From the NCBI GenBank assembly GCA_038501785.1, contig JBAMJR010000189.1, forward strand, positions 5,702,001-5,766,000: a stretch of DNA of 64,000 nucleotides. Reading direction: 5' to 3'. Below are positions 22,901 to 35,031 of the stretch, piece by piece. The notes under the pieces are model-generated. The model ran no database searches. It saw only the letters and a program-made list of their open reading frames with translations, and was not told where the DNA came from. Each line of letters begins with the position of its first letter. Position 1 is the first letter of the stretch. The translations under genes were made by a program, and so were the position numbers. This DNA comes from Myoxocephalus aenaeus. Taxonomy: Eukaryota > Chordata > Actinopteri > Perciformes > Cottidae.

Positions 22901-25900
22901 TTGTTCCCTCTGTATCACTCTACTTTCTCTGTTCCCTCTTTATCACTCTACTCTCGTTGTTCCCTCTGTATCACTCTACTCTTGTTGTTCCCTCTGTATC
23001 ACTCTCTTTGTTCCCTCTGTATCACTCTACTCTCGTTGTTCCCTCTGTATCACTCTACTCTCGTTGTTCCCTCTGTATCACTCTCTTTGTTCCCTCTGTA
23101 TCACTCTCTATTTGTTCCCTCTGTATCACTCTACTCTCGTTGTTCCCTCTGTATCACTCTACTCTTGTTGTTCCCTCTGTATCACTCTCTTTGTTCCCTC
23201 TGTATCACTCTACTCTCGTTGTTCCCTCTGTATCACTCTACTCTTGTTGTTCCCTCTGTATCACTCTCTTTGTTCCCTCTGTATCACTCTACTCTCGTTG
23301 TTCCCTCTGTATCACTCTCGTTGTACCCTCTGTATCATACTCTCTTTGTTCCCTCTGTATCACTCTCTTTGTTCCCACTGTATCACTCTACTCTCGTTGT
23401 TCCCTCTGTATCACTCTACTTTCTCTGTTCCCTCTTTATCACTCTACTCTCGTTGTTCCCTCTGTATCACTCTACTCTTGTTGTTCCCTCTGTATCACTC
23501 TCTTTGTTCCCTCTGTATCACTCTACTCTCGTTGTTCCCTCTGTATCACTCTCGTTGTACCCTCTGTATCATACTCTCTTTGTTCCCTCTGTATCACTCT
23601 CTTTGTTCCCACTGTATCACTCTACTCTCGTTGTTCCCTCTGTATCACTCTACTTTCTCTGTTCCCTCTTTATCACTCTACTCTCGTTGTTCCCTCTGTA
23701 TCACTCTACTCTCGTTGTTCCCTCTGTATCACTCTACTCTTGTTGTTCCCTCTGTATCACTCTCTTTGTTCCCTCTGTATCACTCTACTCTCGTTGTTCC
23801 CTCTGTATCACTCTCGTTGTACCCTCTGTATCATACTCTCTTTGTTCCCTCTGTATCACTCTCTTTGTTCCGTCTGTATCACTCTACTCTCGTTGTTCCC
23901 TCTGTATCACTCTCTTTGTTCCCTCTGTATCACTCTCTATTTGTTCCCTCTGTATCACTCTACTCTCGTTGTTCCCTCTGTATCACTCTACTCTTGTTGT
24001 TCCCTCTGTATCACTCTCTTTGTTCCCTCTGTATCACTCTACTCTCGTTGTTCCCTCTGTATCACTCTACTCTTGTTGTTCCCTCTGTATCACTCTCTTT
24101 GTTCCCTCTGTATCACTCTACTCTCGTTGTTCCCTCTGTATCACTCTCGTTGTACCCTCTGTATCATACTCTCTTTGTTCCCTCTGTATCACTCTCTTTG
24201 TTCCCACTGTATCACTCTACTCTCGTTGTTCCCTCTGTATCACTCTACTTTCTCTGTTCCCTCTTTATCACTCTACTCTCGTTGTTCCCTCTGTATCACT
24301 CTACTCTCGTTGTTCCCTCTGTATCACTCTACTCTTGTTGTTCCCTCTGTATCACTCTCTTTGTTCCCTCTGTATCACTCTACTCTCGTTGTTCCCTCTG
24401 TATCACTCTCGTTGTACCCTCTGTATCATACTCTCTTTGTTCCCTCTGTATCACTCTACTCTCGTTGTTCCCTCTGTATCACTCTACTTTCTCTGTTCCC
24501 TCTTTATCACTCTACTCTCGTTGTTCCCTCTGTATCACTCTACTCTCGTTGTTCCCTCTGTATCACTCTACTCCTGTTGTTCCCTCTGTATCACTCTCTT
24601 TGTTCCCTCTGTATCACTCTACTCTCGTTGTTCCCTCTGTATCACTCTCGTTGTACCCTCTGTATCATACTCTCTTTGTTCCCTCTGTATCACTCTCTCT
24701 TTGTTCCCTCTGTATCACTCTACTCTCGTTGTTCCCTCTGTATCACTCTACTTTCTCTGTTCCCTCTTTATCACTCTACTCTCGTTGTTCCCTCTGTATC
24801 ACTCTACTCTCGTTGTTCCCTCTGTATCACTCTACTCTCGTTGTTCCCTCTGTATCACTCTACTCCTGTTGTTCCCTCTGTATCACTCTCTTTGTTCCCT
24901 CTGTATCACTCTACTCTCGTTGTTCCCTCTGTATCACTCTCGTTGTACCCTCTGTATCATACTCTCTTTGTTCCCTCTGTATCACTCTCTCTTTGTTCCC
25001 TCTGTATCACTCTACTCTCGTTGTTCCCTCTGTATCACTCTACTTTCTCTGTTCCCTCTTTATCACTCTACTCTCGTTGTTCCCTCTGTATCACTCTACT
25101 CTCGTTGTTCCCTCTGTATCACTCTACTCTCGTTGTTCCCTCTGTATCACTCTACTCCTGTTGTTCCCTCTGTATCACTCTCTTTGTTCCCTCTGTATCA
25201 CTCTACTCTCGTTGTTCCCTCTGTATCACTCTCGTTGTACCCTCTGTATCATACTCTCTTTGTTCCCTCTGTATCACTCTCTTTGTTACGTCTGTATCAC
25301 TCTACTCTCGTTGTTCCCTCTGTATCACTCTCTTTGTTCCCTCTGTATCACTCTCTATTTGTTCCCTCTGTATCACTCTACTCTCGTTGTTCCCTCTGTA
25401 TCACTCTACTCTTGTTGTTCCCTCTGTATCACTCTCTTTGTTCCCTCTGTATCACTCTACTCTCGTTGTTCCCTCTGTATCACTCTACTCTTGTTGTTCC
25501 CTCTGTATCACTCTCTTTGTTCCCTCTGTATCACTCTACTCTTGTTGTTCCCTCTGTATCACTCTCGTTGTACCCTCTGTATCATACTCTCTTTGTTCCC
25601 TCTGTATCACTCTCTTTGTTCCCACTGTATCACTCTACTCTCGTTGTTCCCTCTGTATCACTCTACTTTCTCTGTTCCCTCTTTATCACTCTACTCTCGT
25701 TGTTCCCTCTGTATCACTCTACTCTTGTTGTTCCCTCTGTATCACTCTCTTTGTTCCCTCTGTATCACTCTACTCTCGTTGTTCCCTCTGTATCACTCTA
25801 CTCTCGTTGTTCCCTCTGTATCACTCTCTTTGTTCCCTCTGTATCACTCTCTATTTGTTCCCTCTGTATCACTCTACTCTCGTTGTTCCCTCTGTATCAC

Positions 25901-27868
25901 TCTACTCTTGTTGTTCCCTCTGTATCACTCTCTTTGTTCCCTCTGTATCACTCTACTCTCGTTGTTCCCTCTGTATCACTCTACTCTTGTTGTTCCCTCT
26001 GTATCACTCTCTTTGTTCCCTCTGTATCACTCTACTCTCGTTGTTCCCTCTGTATCACTCTCGTTGTACCCTCTGTATCATACTCTCTTTGTTCCCTCTG
26101 TATCACTCTCTTTGTTCCCACTGTATCACTCTACTCTCGTTGTTCCCTCTGTATCACTCTACTTTCTCTGTTCCCTCTTTATCACTCTACTCTCGTTGTT
26201 CCCTCTGTATCACTCTACTCTTGTTGTTCCCTCTGTATCACTCTCTTTGTTCCCTCTGTATCACTCTACTCTCGTTGTTCCCTCTGTATCACTCTCGTTG
26301 TACCCTCTGTATCATACTCTCTTTGTTCCCTCTGTATCACTCTCTTTGTTCCCACTGTATCACTCTACTCTCGTTGTTCCCTCTGTATCACTCTACTTTC
26401 TCTGTTCCCTCTTTATCACTCTACTCTCGTTGTTCCCTCTGTATCACTCTACTCTCGTTGTTCCCTCTGTATCACTCTACTCTTGTTGTTCCCTCTGTAT
26501 CACTCTCTTTGTTCCCTCTGTATCACTCTACTCTCGTTGTTCCCTCTGTATCACTCTCGTTGTACCCTCTGTATCATACTCTCTTTGTTCCCTCTGTATC
26601 ACTCTCTTTGTTCCGTCTGTATCACTCTACTCTCGTTGTTCCCTCTGTATCACTCTCTTTGTTCCCTCTGTATCACTCTCTATTTGTTCCCTCTGTATCA
26701 CTCTACTCTCGTTGTTCCCTCTGTATCACTCTACTCTTGTTGTTCCCTCTGTATCACTCTCTTTGTTCCCTCTGTATCACTCTACTCTCGTTGTTCCCTC
26801 TGTATCACTCTACTCTTGTTGTTCCCTCTGTATCACTCTCTTTGTTCCCTCTGTATCACTCTACTCTCGTTGTTCCCTCTGTATCACTCTCGTTGTACCC
26901 TCTGTATCATACTCTCTTTGTTCCCTCTGTATCACTCTCTTTGTTCCCACTGTATCACTCTACTCTCGTTGTTCCCTCTGTATCACTCTACTTTCTCTGT
27001 TCCCTCTTTATCACTCTACTCTCGTTGTTCCCTCTGTATCACTCTACTCTCGTTGTTCCCTCTGTATCACTCTACTCTTGTTGTTCCCTCTGTATCACTC
27101 TCTTTGTTCCCTCTGTATCACTCTACTCTCGTTGTTCCCTCTGTATCACTCTCGTTGTACCCTCTGTATCATACTCTCTTTGTTCCCTCTGTATCACTCT
27201 ACTCTCGTTGTTCCCTCTGTATCACTCTACTTTCTCTGTTCCCTCTTTATCACTCTACTCTCGTTGTTCCCTCTGTATCACTCTACTCTCGTTGTTCCCT
27301 CTGTATCACTCTACTCCTGTTGTTCCCTCTGTATCACTCTCTTTGTTCCCTCTGTATCACTCTACTCTCGTTGTTCCCTCTGTATCACTCTCGTTGTACC
27401 CTCTGTATCATACTCTCTTTGTTCCCTCTGTATCACTCTCTCTTTGTTCCCTCTGTATCACTCTACTCTCGTTGTTCCCTCTGTATCACTCTACTTTCTC
27501 TGTTCCCTCTTTATCACTCTACTCTCGTTGTTCCCTCTGTATCACTCTACTCTCGTTGTTCCCTCTGTATCACTCTACTCTCGTTGTTCCCTCTGTATCA
27601 CTCTACTCCTGTTGTTCCCTCTGTATCACTCTCTTTGTTTCCTCTGTATTACTCTACTCTCGTTGTTCCCTCTGTATCACTCTCGTTGTACCCTCTGTAT
27701 CATACTCTCTTTGTTCCCTCTGTATCACTCTCTCTTTGTTCCCTCTGTATCACTCTACTCTCGTTGTTCCCTCTGTATCACTCTACTTTCTCTGTTCCCT
27801 CTTTATCACTCTACTCTCGTTGTTCCCTCTGTATCACTCTACTCTCGTTGTTCCCTCTGGATCACTCT

Positions 27869-28007
27869 ACACAAAAGCCCTTTTTCCCATTTCCGTTCTG
27901 GCATTTGGGACATTGAGCATAAAAAGGTCCTGAGAACACAGAGTATTGTCCGACACGTCTCTGCATGATAAAACCACACAGGTAGTTTGGGAGCAGACCA
28001 AGGTGGT
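27869..28007. repeat. Non-satellite spacer inside the array (copy 1)
   Basis: About 138 bases unlike the satellite unit (starting ACACAAAAGCCCTTTTTCCC) interrupt the array. The same spacer occurs 1,634 bases later at 29503-29643, so it has been amplified together with its flanking units. Confidence 0.93.
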
Positions 28008-29502
28008 CTGTATCACTCTCTTGGTTCCCTATCACTCTACTCTATTCGTTCCCTCTGTATCACTCTCTTGGTTCCCTCTGTATCACTCTACTCTCGTTGT
28101 TCCCTCTGTATCACTCTCGTTGTACCCTCTGTATCATACTCTCTTTGTTCCCTCTGTATCACTCTCTTTGTTCCGTCTGTATCACTCTACTCTCGTTGTT
28201 CCCTCTGTATCACTCTCGTTGTACCCTCTGTATCATACTCTCTTTGTTCCCTCTGTATCACTCTCTATTTGTTCCCTCTGTATCACTCTACTCTCGTTGT
28301 TCCCTCTGTATCACTCTACTCTTGTTGTTCCCTCTGTATCACTCTCTTTGTTCCCTCTGTATCACTCTACTCTTGTTGTTCCCTCTGTATCACTCTACTC
28401 TTGTTGTTCCCTCTGTATCACTCTCTTTGTTCCCTCTGTATCACTCTACTCTCGTTGTTCCCTCTGTATCACTCTCGTTGTACCCTCTGTATCATACTCT
28501 CTTTGTTCCCTCTGTATCACTCTCTTTGTTCCCACTGTATCACTCTACTCTCGTTGTTCCCTCTGTATCACTCTACTTTCTCTGTTCCCTCTTTATCACT
28601 CTACTCTTGTTGTTCCCTCTGTATCACTCTACTCTCGTTGTTCCCTCTGTATCACTCTACTCTCGTTGTTCCCTCTGTATCACTCTACTCTTGTTGTTCC
28701 CTCTGTATCACTCTCTTTGTTCCCTCTGTATCACTCTACTCTCGTTGTTCCCTCTGTATCACTCGTTGTACCCTCTGTATCATACTCTCTTTGTTCCCTC
28801 TGTATCACTCTACTCTCGTTGTTCCCTCTGTATCACTCTACTTTCTCTGTTCCCTCTTTATCACTCTACTCTCGTTGTTCCCTCTGTATCACTCTACTCT
28901 CGTTGTTCCCTCTGTATCACTCTACTCCTGTTGTTCCCTCTGTATCACTCTCTTTGTTCCCTCTGTATCACTCTCTTTGTTCCCTCTGTATCACTCTACT
29001 CTCGTTGTTCCCTCTGTATCACTCTCGTTGTACCCTCTGTATCATACTCTCTTTGTTCTCTCTGTATCACTCTCTCTTTGTTCCCTCTGTATCACTCTAC
29101 TCTCATTGTTCCCTCTGTATCACTCTACTTTCTCTGTTCCCTCTTTATCACTCTACTCTCGTTGTTCCCTCTGTATCACTCTACTCTCGTTGTTCCCTCT
29201 GTATCACTCTACTCTCGTTGTTCCCTCTGTATCACTCTACTCCTGTTGTTCCCTCTGTATCACTCTCTTTGTTCCCTCTGTATCACTCTACTCTCGTTGT
29301 TCCCTCTGTATCACTCTCGTTGTACCCTCTGTATCATACTCTCTTTGTTCCCTCTGTATCACTCTCTCTTTGTTCCCTCTGTATCACTCTACTCTCGTTG
29401 TTCCCTCTGTATCACTCTACTTTCTCTGTTCCCTCTTTATCACTCTAATCTCGTTGTTCCCTCTGTATCACTCTACTCTCGTTGTTCCCTCTGGATCACT
29501 CT

Positions 29503-29643
29503 ACACAAAAGCCCTTTTTCCCATTTCCGTTCTGGCATTTGGGACATTGAGCATAAAAAGGTCCTGAGAACACAAAGAGTATTGTCCGACACGTCTCTGC
29601 ATGATAAAACCACACAGGTAGTTTGGGAGCAGACCAAGGTGGT
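29503..29643. repeat. Non-satellite spacer inside the array (copy 2)
   Basis: Near-identical to 27869-28007, with AACACAAAGAGTATTG in place of AACACAGAGTATTG. Both copies are followed by the same unusual TCTCTTGGTTCCCTATCACT unit, marking the edge of a duplicated block. Confidence 0.93.
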
Positions 29644-29946
29644 CTGTATCACTCTCTTGGTTCCCTATCACTCTACTCTATTCGTTCCCTCTGTATCACT
29701 CTCTTGGTTCCCTCTGTATCACTCTACTCTATTCGTTCCCTCTGTATCACTCTCTTGGTTCCCTATGTATCACTCTTTTGTTTCCCTCTCTATCACTCTA
29801 CTCTCTTGGTTCCCTCTGTATCACTCTCTTGGTTCCCCCTGTCTCACTCTTTTGTTTCCCTCTCTATCACTCTACTCTCTTGGTTCCCTCTCTATCACTC
29901 TACTCTCTTGGTTCCCTCTGTATCACTCTATTCTCTTTGTTCCTGT

Positions 29947-32120
29947 GTGTCCTTCAGGTGAACAACAAGCTCTTTAAACCCTCGGTGTCTCTTTCTCTCA
30001 ACAATAAAACCGCTGATTATTTTCATCACCACATTTTTCATCATCAACGTGATGTCTTGACAATTCAAGTCAGTTTATTTTTGCAAATTTCTGTCCAGCG
30101 ATTATATTTGATTGATAATATACAATGTATTCATCAAGAATGTCTGAGAAAAATATATATTCAAACTGAGCAATAAAACGAGGAAAATAGACCAAAAAGA
30201 TATTCAGTGTTCAATGATTAATCCCCAGTGCATGGTGGAAGAAGTACTCATGTACTTCAGTAAAAGTAACATTACAATTGTAGAAATACTCTTGCAAGTA
30301 AAAGTCCAGCATTAGAAATTCTGCTTCAATAAAATTACACAAGGAGTCAAATGTACTCTCAGTATCACACTGGTTCAGCTGAATGCGCTCAGGTGAGGAC
30401 TCACGTGCAATAAGACATCAAACAACATATCATTTATGTTCCAGGACTTCAGAGATTCTCCTGCTCTGAGTTTTGTTTCAGGGACATTTACACCTTCATT
30501 TTTCCTTTAAAGTAAATGTTGACGTCACGTAAATCTCAGCAGAATTTCAAACAACTCCAACCTGAGTGGATCAACAGCGAAGGTGTGCGTCATATTTAAT
30601 CATCATGATCAAACTTTTTAATTCGTATGCAAAGAAACAAAAGAAATGTAGTCGAGCACAGAGGGGCAGAAAATGGATACAAAACCTAAAATATAGCTGT
30701 TTATTTTTATTATTGTTGGTATTATTGTTTATCTTTAACAATAAATTATATGTTCTACATTTATGTTTTGTTTTGTAAAGCAGTAGAACCATTAAAATGT
30801 AGTAAAAATGCAATATTTATCTCTAAAATGTAGTATAAATCAGAACAACGTTGAAATAAAATAAGATAATCCTGTATTAGTGCTGCAGTGGGGACATTCA
30901 CAGGATTTACAGCAGCATGGGGTATAGTGCAAACAAGAGAAACCACATCAAAACAAGTATTCCTTTATACCATTTGTTAGCAAATAAAAAAACAGTAAAG
31001 AATCCACAACAATACAAGTATCTCTAATTAATAGAGTACTAAATAAATGTACTTTCCAGCAGCATTAATGACTTCTTCCTCACCCTCTGAAGCTCTGCTG
31101 GGTCCTAGTGCCCGAGGGGTTCCCCTGCTGAGATGGCTCGATTACTCTCTGACACACACACAGACTAATGAATGAAACAACTATTCAGATTAAAAGTACT
31201 AATGACACACTGTGAAAATATTCTGCTACAAGGACAAAACAATCCTGCATCTCTCCGTCGATTGATCTGATTTTCTTTCCCTGTATTCGGGGTCCTGCAG
31301 GCACCATCGTTCCTTTTGTTTCTCAAACAGTATCAATATTCAAGGTAAATTACCAGCCTGCCGAGTCAATATGTGTTGCACATTTAGGAGGGAGTCTCTC
31401 TGTTCTCGAAGCAATCAGACCTGATGGAACTCAGTGACCCGCGGTTCCTCATCTCGTGGGAACTTAAAACCGAGGATGCTCCACGCCGCCTTCAGTCAGC
31501 AGGTGCTCACAAACAAGTGAAAACAAGAGAAAACAAGCCTTCAGAGTGTGAGCAGGACTTCTGAGAACACAAGTCAGCCACATTCAGCTGCACTTGGCAG
31601 TTGGACAGCAGGACTCTGGTGGGTCGAGAGGAGCTGGACTCTGTGTTCACACCATGATGCTCGGTGCAAAGTCAAAGAGGATGGACGATGTTTGCCCAAT
31701 GTTATATTAATGTTAAGATGTCGGCCAGAGAATTGTGAGGCAAAGAAATAGTCTACTTCCCATGAAAAGAGGAAGTGGCACAACAGACCACGTTGACCCT
31801 GAAGGCATTATTACAATCTCCTCTGCTGTACTTTATTTAATGGTTTATTTTGCATTTCTACCTCATTTCATGTCCATGTGTGCCTGTTTTAGGAAGTTCA
31901 GATGATGATGGGTGATGTGTGGATGCTTCACCTTGTTGGAGACCGCGTGACTCGTATGCTAAACATTAGCATGTCGAGGCTAAAAGCGACAAACAAGGAG
32001 GAGGCGAAAAGATCTGAGCAGCTGCACTGGATGCAGCTTTGCAGGTTTGTCGGTTCCCTTAATTCCAAACTGAAGCACCTTTTAGCAGCTTGTTGCTTTT
32101 GAGGCAGAGCTGGCTGATAT
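29947..32120. other. Intergenic with a dispersed AGTAAAAGTA-type repeat
   Basis: 30225-30365 (GGTGGAAGAAGTACTCATGT and following AAGTAAAAGT blocks) matches a dispersed pattern seen in diverged form at 9795-9900, 32735-32960 and 35980-36080. The remaining sequence is A/T-rich and unique-looking, with no supportable gene. Confidence 0.5.
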
Positions 32121-32123
32121 GTA

Positions 32124-32127
32124 TATA

Positions 32128-32198
<71 letters not shown>
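32124..32198. repeat. (TA)n microsatellite
   Basis: About 34 TA units. Confidence 0.97.
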
Positions 32199-32200
<2 letters not shown>

Positions 32201-32734
32201 TTCTCAGGGTCTATCCTTTGCACAACCACAGTGAGATTTCACACATGAATATTTTATCCGCACTTCTTTTCACCCTCCTGACGTCCACACATCACATCCA
32301 TACTGTGCAGATTGATCGTTGTTGCTGAGTCACAAAGCAAAAGCTCCTCCAGAGGCTGACCTCCACCCGCATGCCTGCAGGCTGTTCACCGACTGAGGGA
32401 ATCGCACATTAAAAGTTTATTTTATAATGTAATTGTTTTTCACAAATACACTACATGTATTATAATTATTTTCCCCTATTAGCTTATTTTCTCATTGCTC
32501 AGCTCCTGTCTTGTCTGTTCCTCAGCTTCTGGCTGCTCGTGGGCGGCTTGGCAGCTGCTTAAGCGCCAAGTTGTTATCTTACAAAATGTCTCTCTCTCAC
32601 TGTTTCAGAGAAAGCTCCTGGATGGATCACGGACAACCCAACTCCTTGTCCTTGGTCAGGGTAGCCACAGCACTTAAAATAATAAACTCCACAATTCTCA
32701 AAATTCTGATCCTTTGCTTTTTTATTAACAGCAT

Positions 32735-33023
32735 TTACTTGTACTTTTACTTTCAATAATTAAGTACATTTAATATCAGAAAATTTATTTTGATACTTAA
32801 TACAGTAAATATCAGATACTTTAAGACTTTTACCCAAGTGATATTCTAATAGGTGACTTTCACTTTTACTGGAGTCATTTTCAGTATGGCTTTTGGGTAC
32901 TTTATAACATTAAAAGCAAAAGTGCTTCATTCACAATCTTACATAAGTGAAAGTACAGAAGTATTATCAGTATTATATATACACAGGAAAGAACAAGACA
33001 AGTTGCTCCACTTATTAATATAA

Positions 33024-33100
<77 letters not shown>

Positions 33101-33180
33101 CTTACATATACAGAATATACAATATATACAAATATATAAAAGAAAATATATACAATATATGTATACATATATAAATATAT
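32735..33180. repeat. AAGTA-type dispersed repeat and A/T microsatellite
   Basis: The first half resembles the AAGTAAAAGT dispersed repeat in inverted sense. 33020-33178 is (ATAAAT)n, (TA)n, (GTATAT)n and related runs. Confidence 0.7.
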
Positions 33181-33499
33181 CTTGAAACAAGAAAGAACAA
33201 GAAAAGTTACTCCACTAATAGATATTTATAAATTAAAATACTAGCAAGACGTTACAAAATGCTGAGCTAAAGTTGGCTTATGGAATGAATCTGATAGTTC
33301 AGATTTGAACTTTTATTAATTTATTTTTTTACTTTAAATTCTCAGTTACAGCCTAAAAAGACCTGTTCAGAAGAGCATATTTTGTATGTAAAATCAATCT
33401 GTAAAGTGTTTACTTGTCAAATAAATGTAAAAAACACATTATGCCCCTCTGACATGGAGTAGAGTAGAAGTATAAAAGTGCTACAACTATCTCAAACCA

Positions 33500-33585
33500 T
33501 TTTTGTAACATCCGGTCGGCCATCTTGTTTTCGTTTGTCACAGAATTCTACGGGTCACAGATTGGGGTGCAACACCTATGCGCCG
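33500..33585 (+). promoter_or_regulatory. Possible mei4 promoter/5' UTR
   Basis: GGCCATCTTG (33518-33527) matches the YY1 core often found near vertebrate transcription starts. It is followed by moderately CpG-containing sequence leading to the proposed first ATG. This is inferred from position 1.2 kb upstream of the first recognisable mei4 exon. No TATA box is visible. Confidence 0.35.
33578..33585 (+). CDS. mei4: mei4, proposed first coding exon (8 bases)
   Basis: The next exon opens in phase with no in-frame ATG between its acceptor and an upstream TGA (34730-34732), so the start codon must lie in an earlier exon. Here ATGCGCCG is followed by a donor-like GTAAAG. Spliced to the acceptor at 34746 it would give M-R-R-Q-A-E-W-L-L-T, close to the start of mammalian MEI4 (which begins M-D-V-Q-K-W). 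The phase (two bases left over) fits exactly. Another ATG at 33663, followed by a GTAATT donor, does not keep frame. This is a prediction from phase and position only. Confidence 0.35.
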
Positions 33586-33892
33586 GTAAAGCTGTAGCTA
33601 CAGCAGCATCAATACCGGTCAAGATCGAACACGTTTAACGGGACGTTGAGGACAACGGAACCATGACCCGCAATGAGCGCCATTTAAAAGGTAATTATCT
33701 AAAAAAGATAATTAAGTAGTTTGACAGTTAACGTTAAAGCGGAAATGTCACGTAACGTCAAACTGACCTCATGAGCTAAACTAGCACCACGGTAACTCAA
33801 GCTAGCTGTCCGTGGCAACAGTCTGATGTTGGGAACTAAGTAACAAGATTAAAGTAATTAAACAAGTAAACATATGGAGGACAGAAAATGCC

Positions 33893-34060
33893 TTAAGTAT
33901 AAATAAATAAATGCAGGAATAAATAAATACATGCTTAAATAAATACAGGAATAAATAAATAAATGCTTAAATAAATGTATAAATAAATACAGGAATAAAT
34001 AAATAAATGCTTAAATAAATGTATAAATAAATACAGGAATAAATACATACAAGTTGATAC
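33893..34060. repeat. Tandem repeat with AATAAATAAATGCTTAAATA core
   Basis: About three units of roughly 56 bases built from AATAAATA, GCTTAAATAA and ACAGG blocks. Inverted-type sequence follows at 34090-34185 (TATTTATGTGTCCGTATGTA). Together these may form an A/T fold-back repeat. Confidence 0.75.
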
Positions 34061-34469
34061 CTAAACATGACATCATTAAATACATCTATTTCTACATTTC
34101 TGTATTTAAGCATTTATTTCTGTCTGTATTTATGTGTCCGTATGTATTTCTTCATTTATTTATGCCTGTATTTCTGTGTCCTTATATGCAAATGAGCTTG
34201 GGCGGAACCTCATTGTTAAACAGGATGTGTGTGTTGTGATTGATATTTCCTACTTTGTGGTTGAAGGTAAATAGGTAATGTCTTGAAAAAGTATGGAATC
34301 AAAAAATCTTTTCAAGTGATTTTGTTTGTAAAAGTGTTTATTTATTCATGATGAGACATTTACATGGAAATGCCCACTTAAGTACAAACAGCTCCTGAGG
34401 AAATGTACATTCTATCACCTCTAAATTGTGTGAGGAAAGCTTCCAGCCAAATACACAAACATGCTGGGT

Positions 34470-34601
34470 CTGCAACTAACTAACCAACTAACTAACCAAA
34501 CAACTAACTAACTAACTAACCATCTAACTAACTAACTAGCCAACTATCTAACCAGCTAAGTAACCATCTAACAAACCAACTATTTAACTAACTAATTAAC
34601 C

Positions 34602-34644
<43 letters not shown>

Positions 34645-34725
34645 CATTGGACTAACTAGCTAATCATCTAACTAACTAAGCAACTAACTTACCAACCAAC
34701 TAACTAACTAATTTACTAACTTAAT
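34470..34725. repeat. (CTAA)n tetranucleotide array
   Basis: Degenerate ACTAACTAACC units ending 20 bases before the mei4 exon acceptor. They may overlap its polypyrimidine/branch-point region. Confidence 0.93.
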
Positions 34726-34746
34726 CTGCTGACAAGTTGATTTCAG

Positions 34747-34967
34747 TCAGGCGGAGTGGCTCCTCACCAGGGCCGGAGTGGCGGCGGCGGTAATAAAGAA
34801 CAAGTCGTCTGGAATGAGCGGCCGAGAGCTGGCCGAGCAGCTGGCCCGCGGGCTGAAGGGTCGCGATAAGAGCTGGGAGGAACGAGCCCGCGGGCTGCAG
34901 CAGGAGGTGCTGAGGCTGCAGCAGGAGCTCCTGATCATCAGGGGGACGAGCAGCACGGAGGCAGCAG
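34747..34967 (+). CDS. mei4: mei4 exon encoding the N-terminal helix region
   Basis: MEI4 works with REC114 and IHO1 on meiotic chromosome axes to enable SPO11/TOPOVIBL double-strand breaks. The exon follows TTGATTTCAG and ends CAG|GTACGG. It encodes Q-A-E-W-L-L-T-R then AAAVIKNKSSGMSGRELAEQ and EEVARGLQQ-like helix sequence ending LRLQQELLIIR. The spacing of W, the AIIKxK-type block, S-x-RE-x-x-E-x-LA, and the terminal EVLRLQQELL coiled-coil match mammalian MEI4 residues about 3-70, the part that binds REC114. It leaves one base (G) in phase 1, which fits the next exon exactly. Adjacency to htr1b matches human synteny. GTG at 34778 is inside the exon, not a start. Confidence 0.85.
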
Positions 34968-35031
34968 GTACGGAGACCATCCTACGAGCAGGAAAACCTG
35001 CTTCTGATGCCAATCAGACATATATATATAT

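Larger units (their letters stand above)
19990..29946 (+). repeat. 10-kb satellite array of 28- and 23-bp units with higher-order structure
   Basis: Roughly 390 units share the core TTGTTCCCTCTGTATCACTC. The common unit is 28 bases; a shorter 23-base unit lacks TACTC. The repeat has no stop codon in any plus frame, so three frames of about 2,490-2,660 codons stay open. Because 28 and 23 are not multiples of three, all three frames translate to the same Leu/Ser/Cys/Tyr-rich pattern. Such frames lack any unique domain and are artefacts. Rare variants (CTCCTG, GTTACG, GTTCCG) recur exactly 2,743 bases apart, for example CTCCTG at 22120, 24863 and 27606, and GTTACG at 22542 and 25285. This shows a higher-order tandem duplication. 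From 29640 the unit changes to a TCTCTTGGTTCCCTCTGTAT type. Confidence 0.97.

Noticed and set aside
19992..27968. Giant 2,658-residue protein
   Set aside because: Stop-free satellite read in every frame; no unique sequence, start context or domain.
19990..29946. CRISPR-like array
   Set aside because: Units are directly tandem without variable spacers, and the genome is eukaryotic.
33663..33690. ATGACCCGCAATGAGC as the mei4 first exon
   Set aside because: Its GTAATT donor leaves one base, which puts the next exon into a frame with an early stop.
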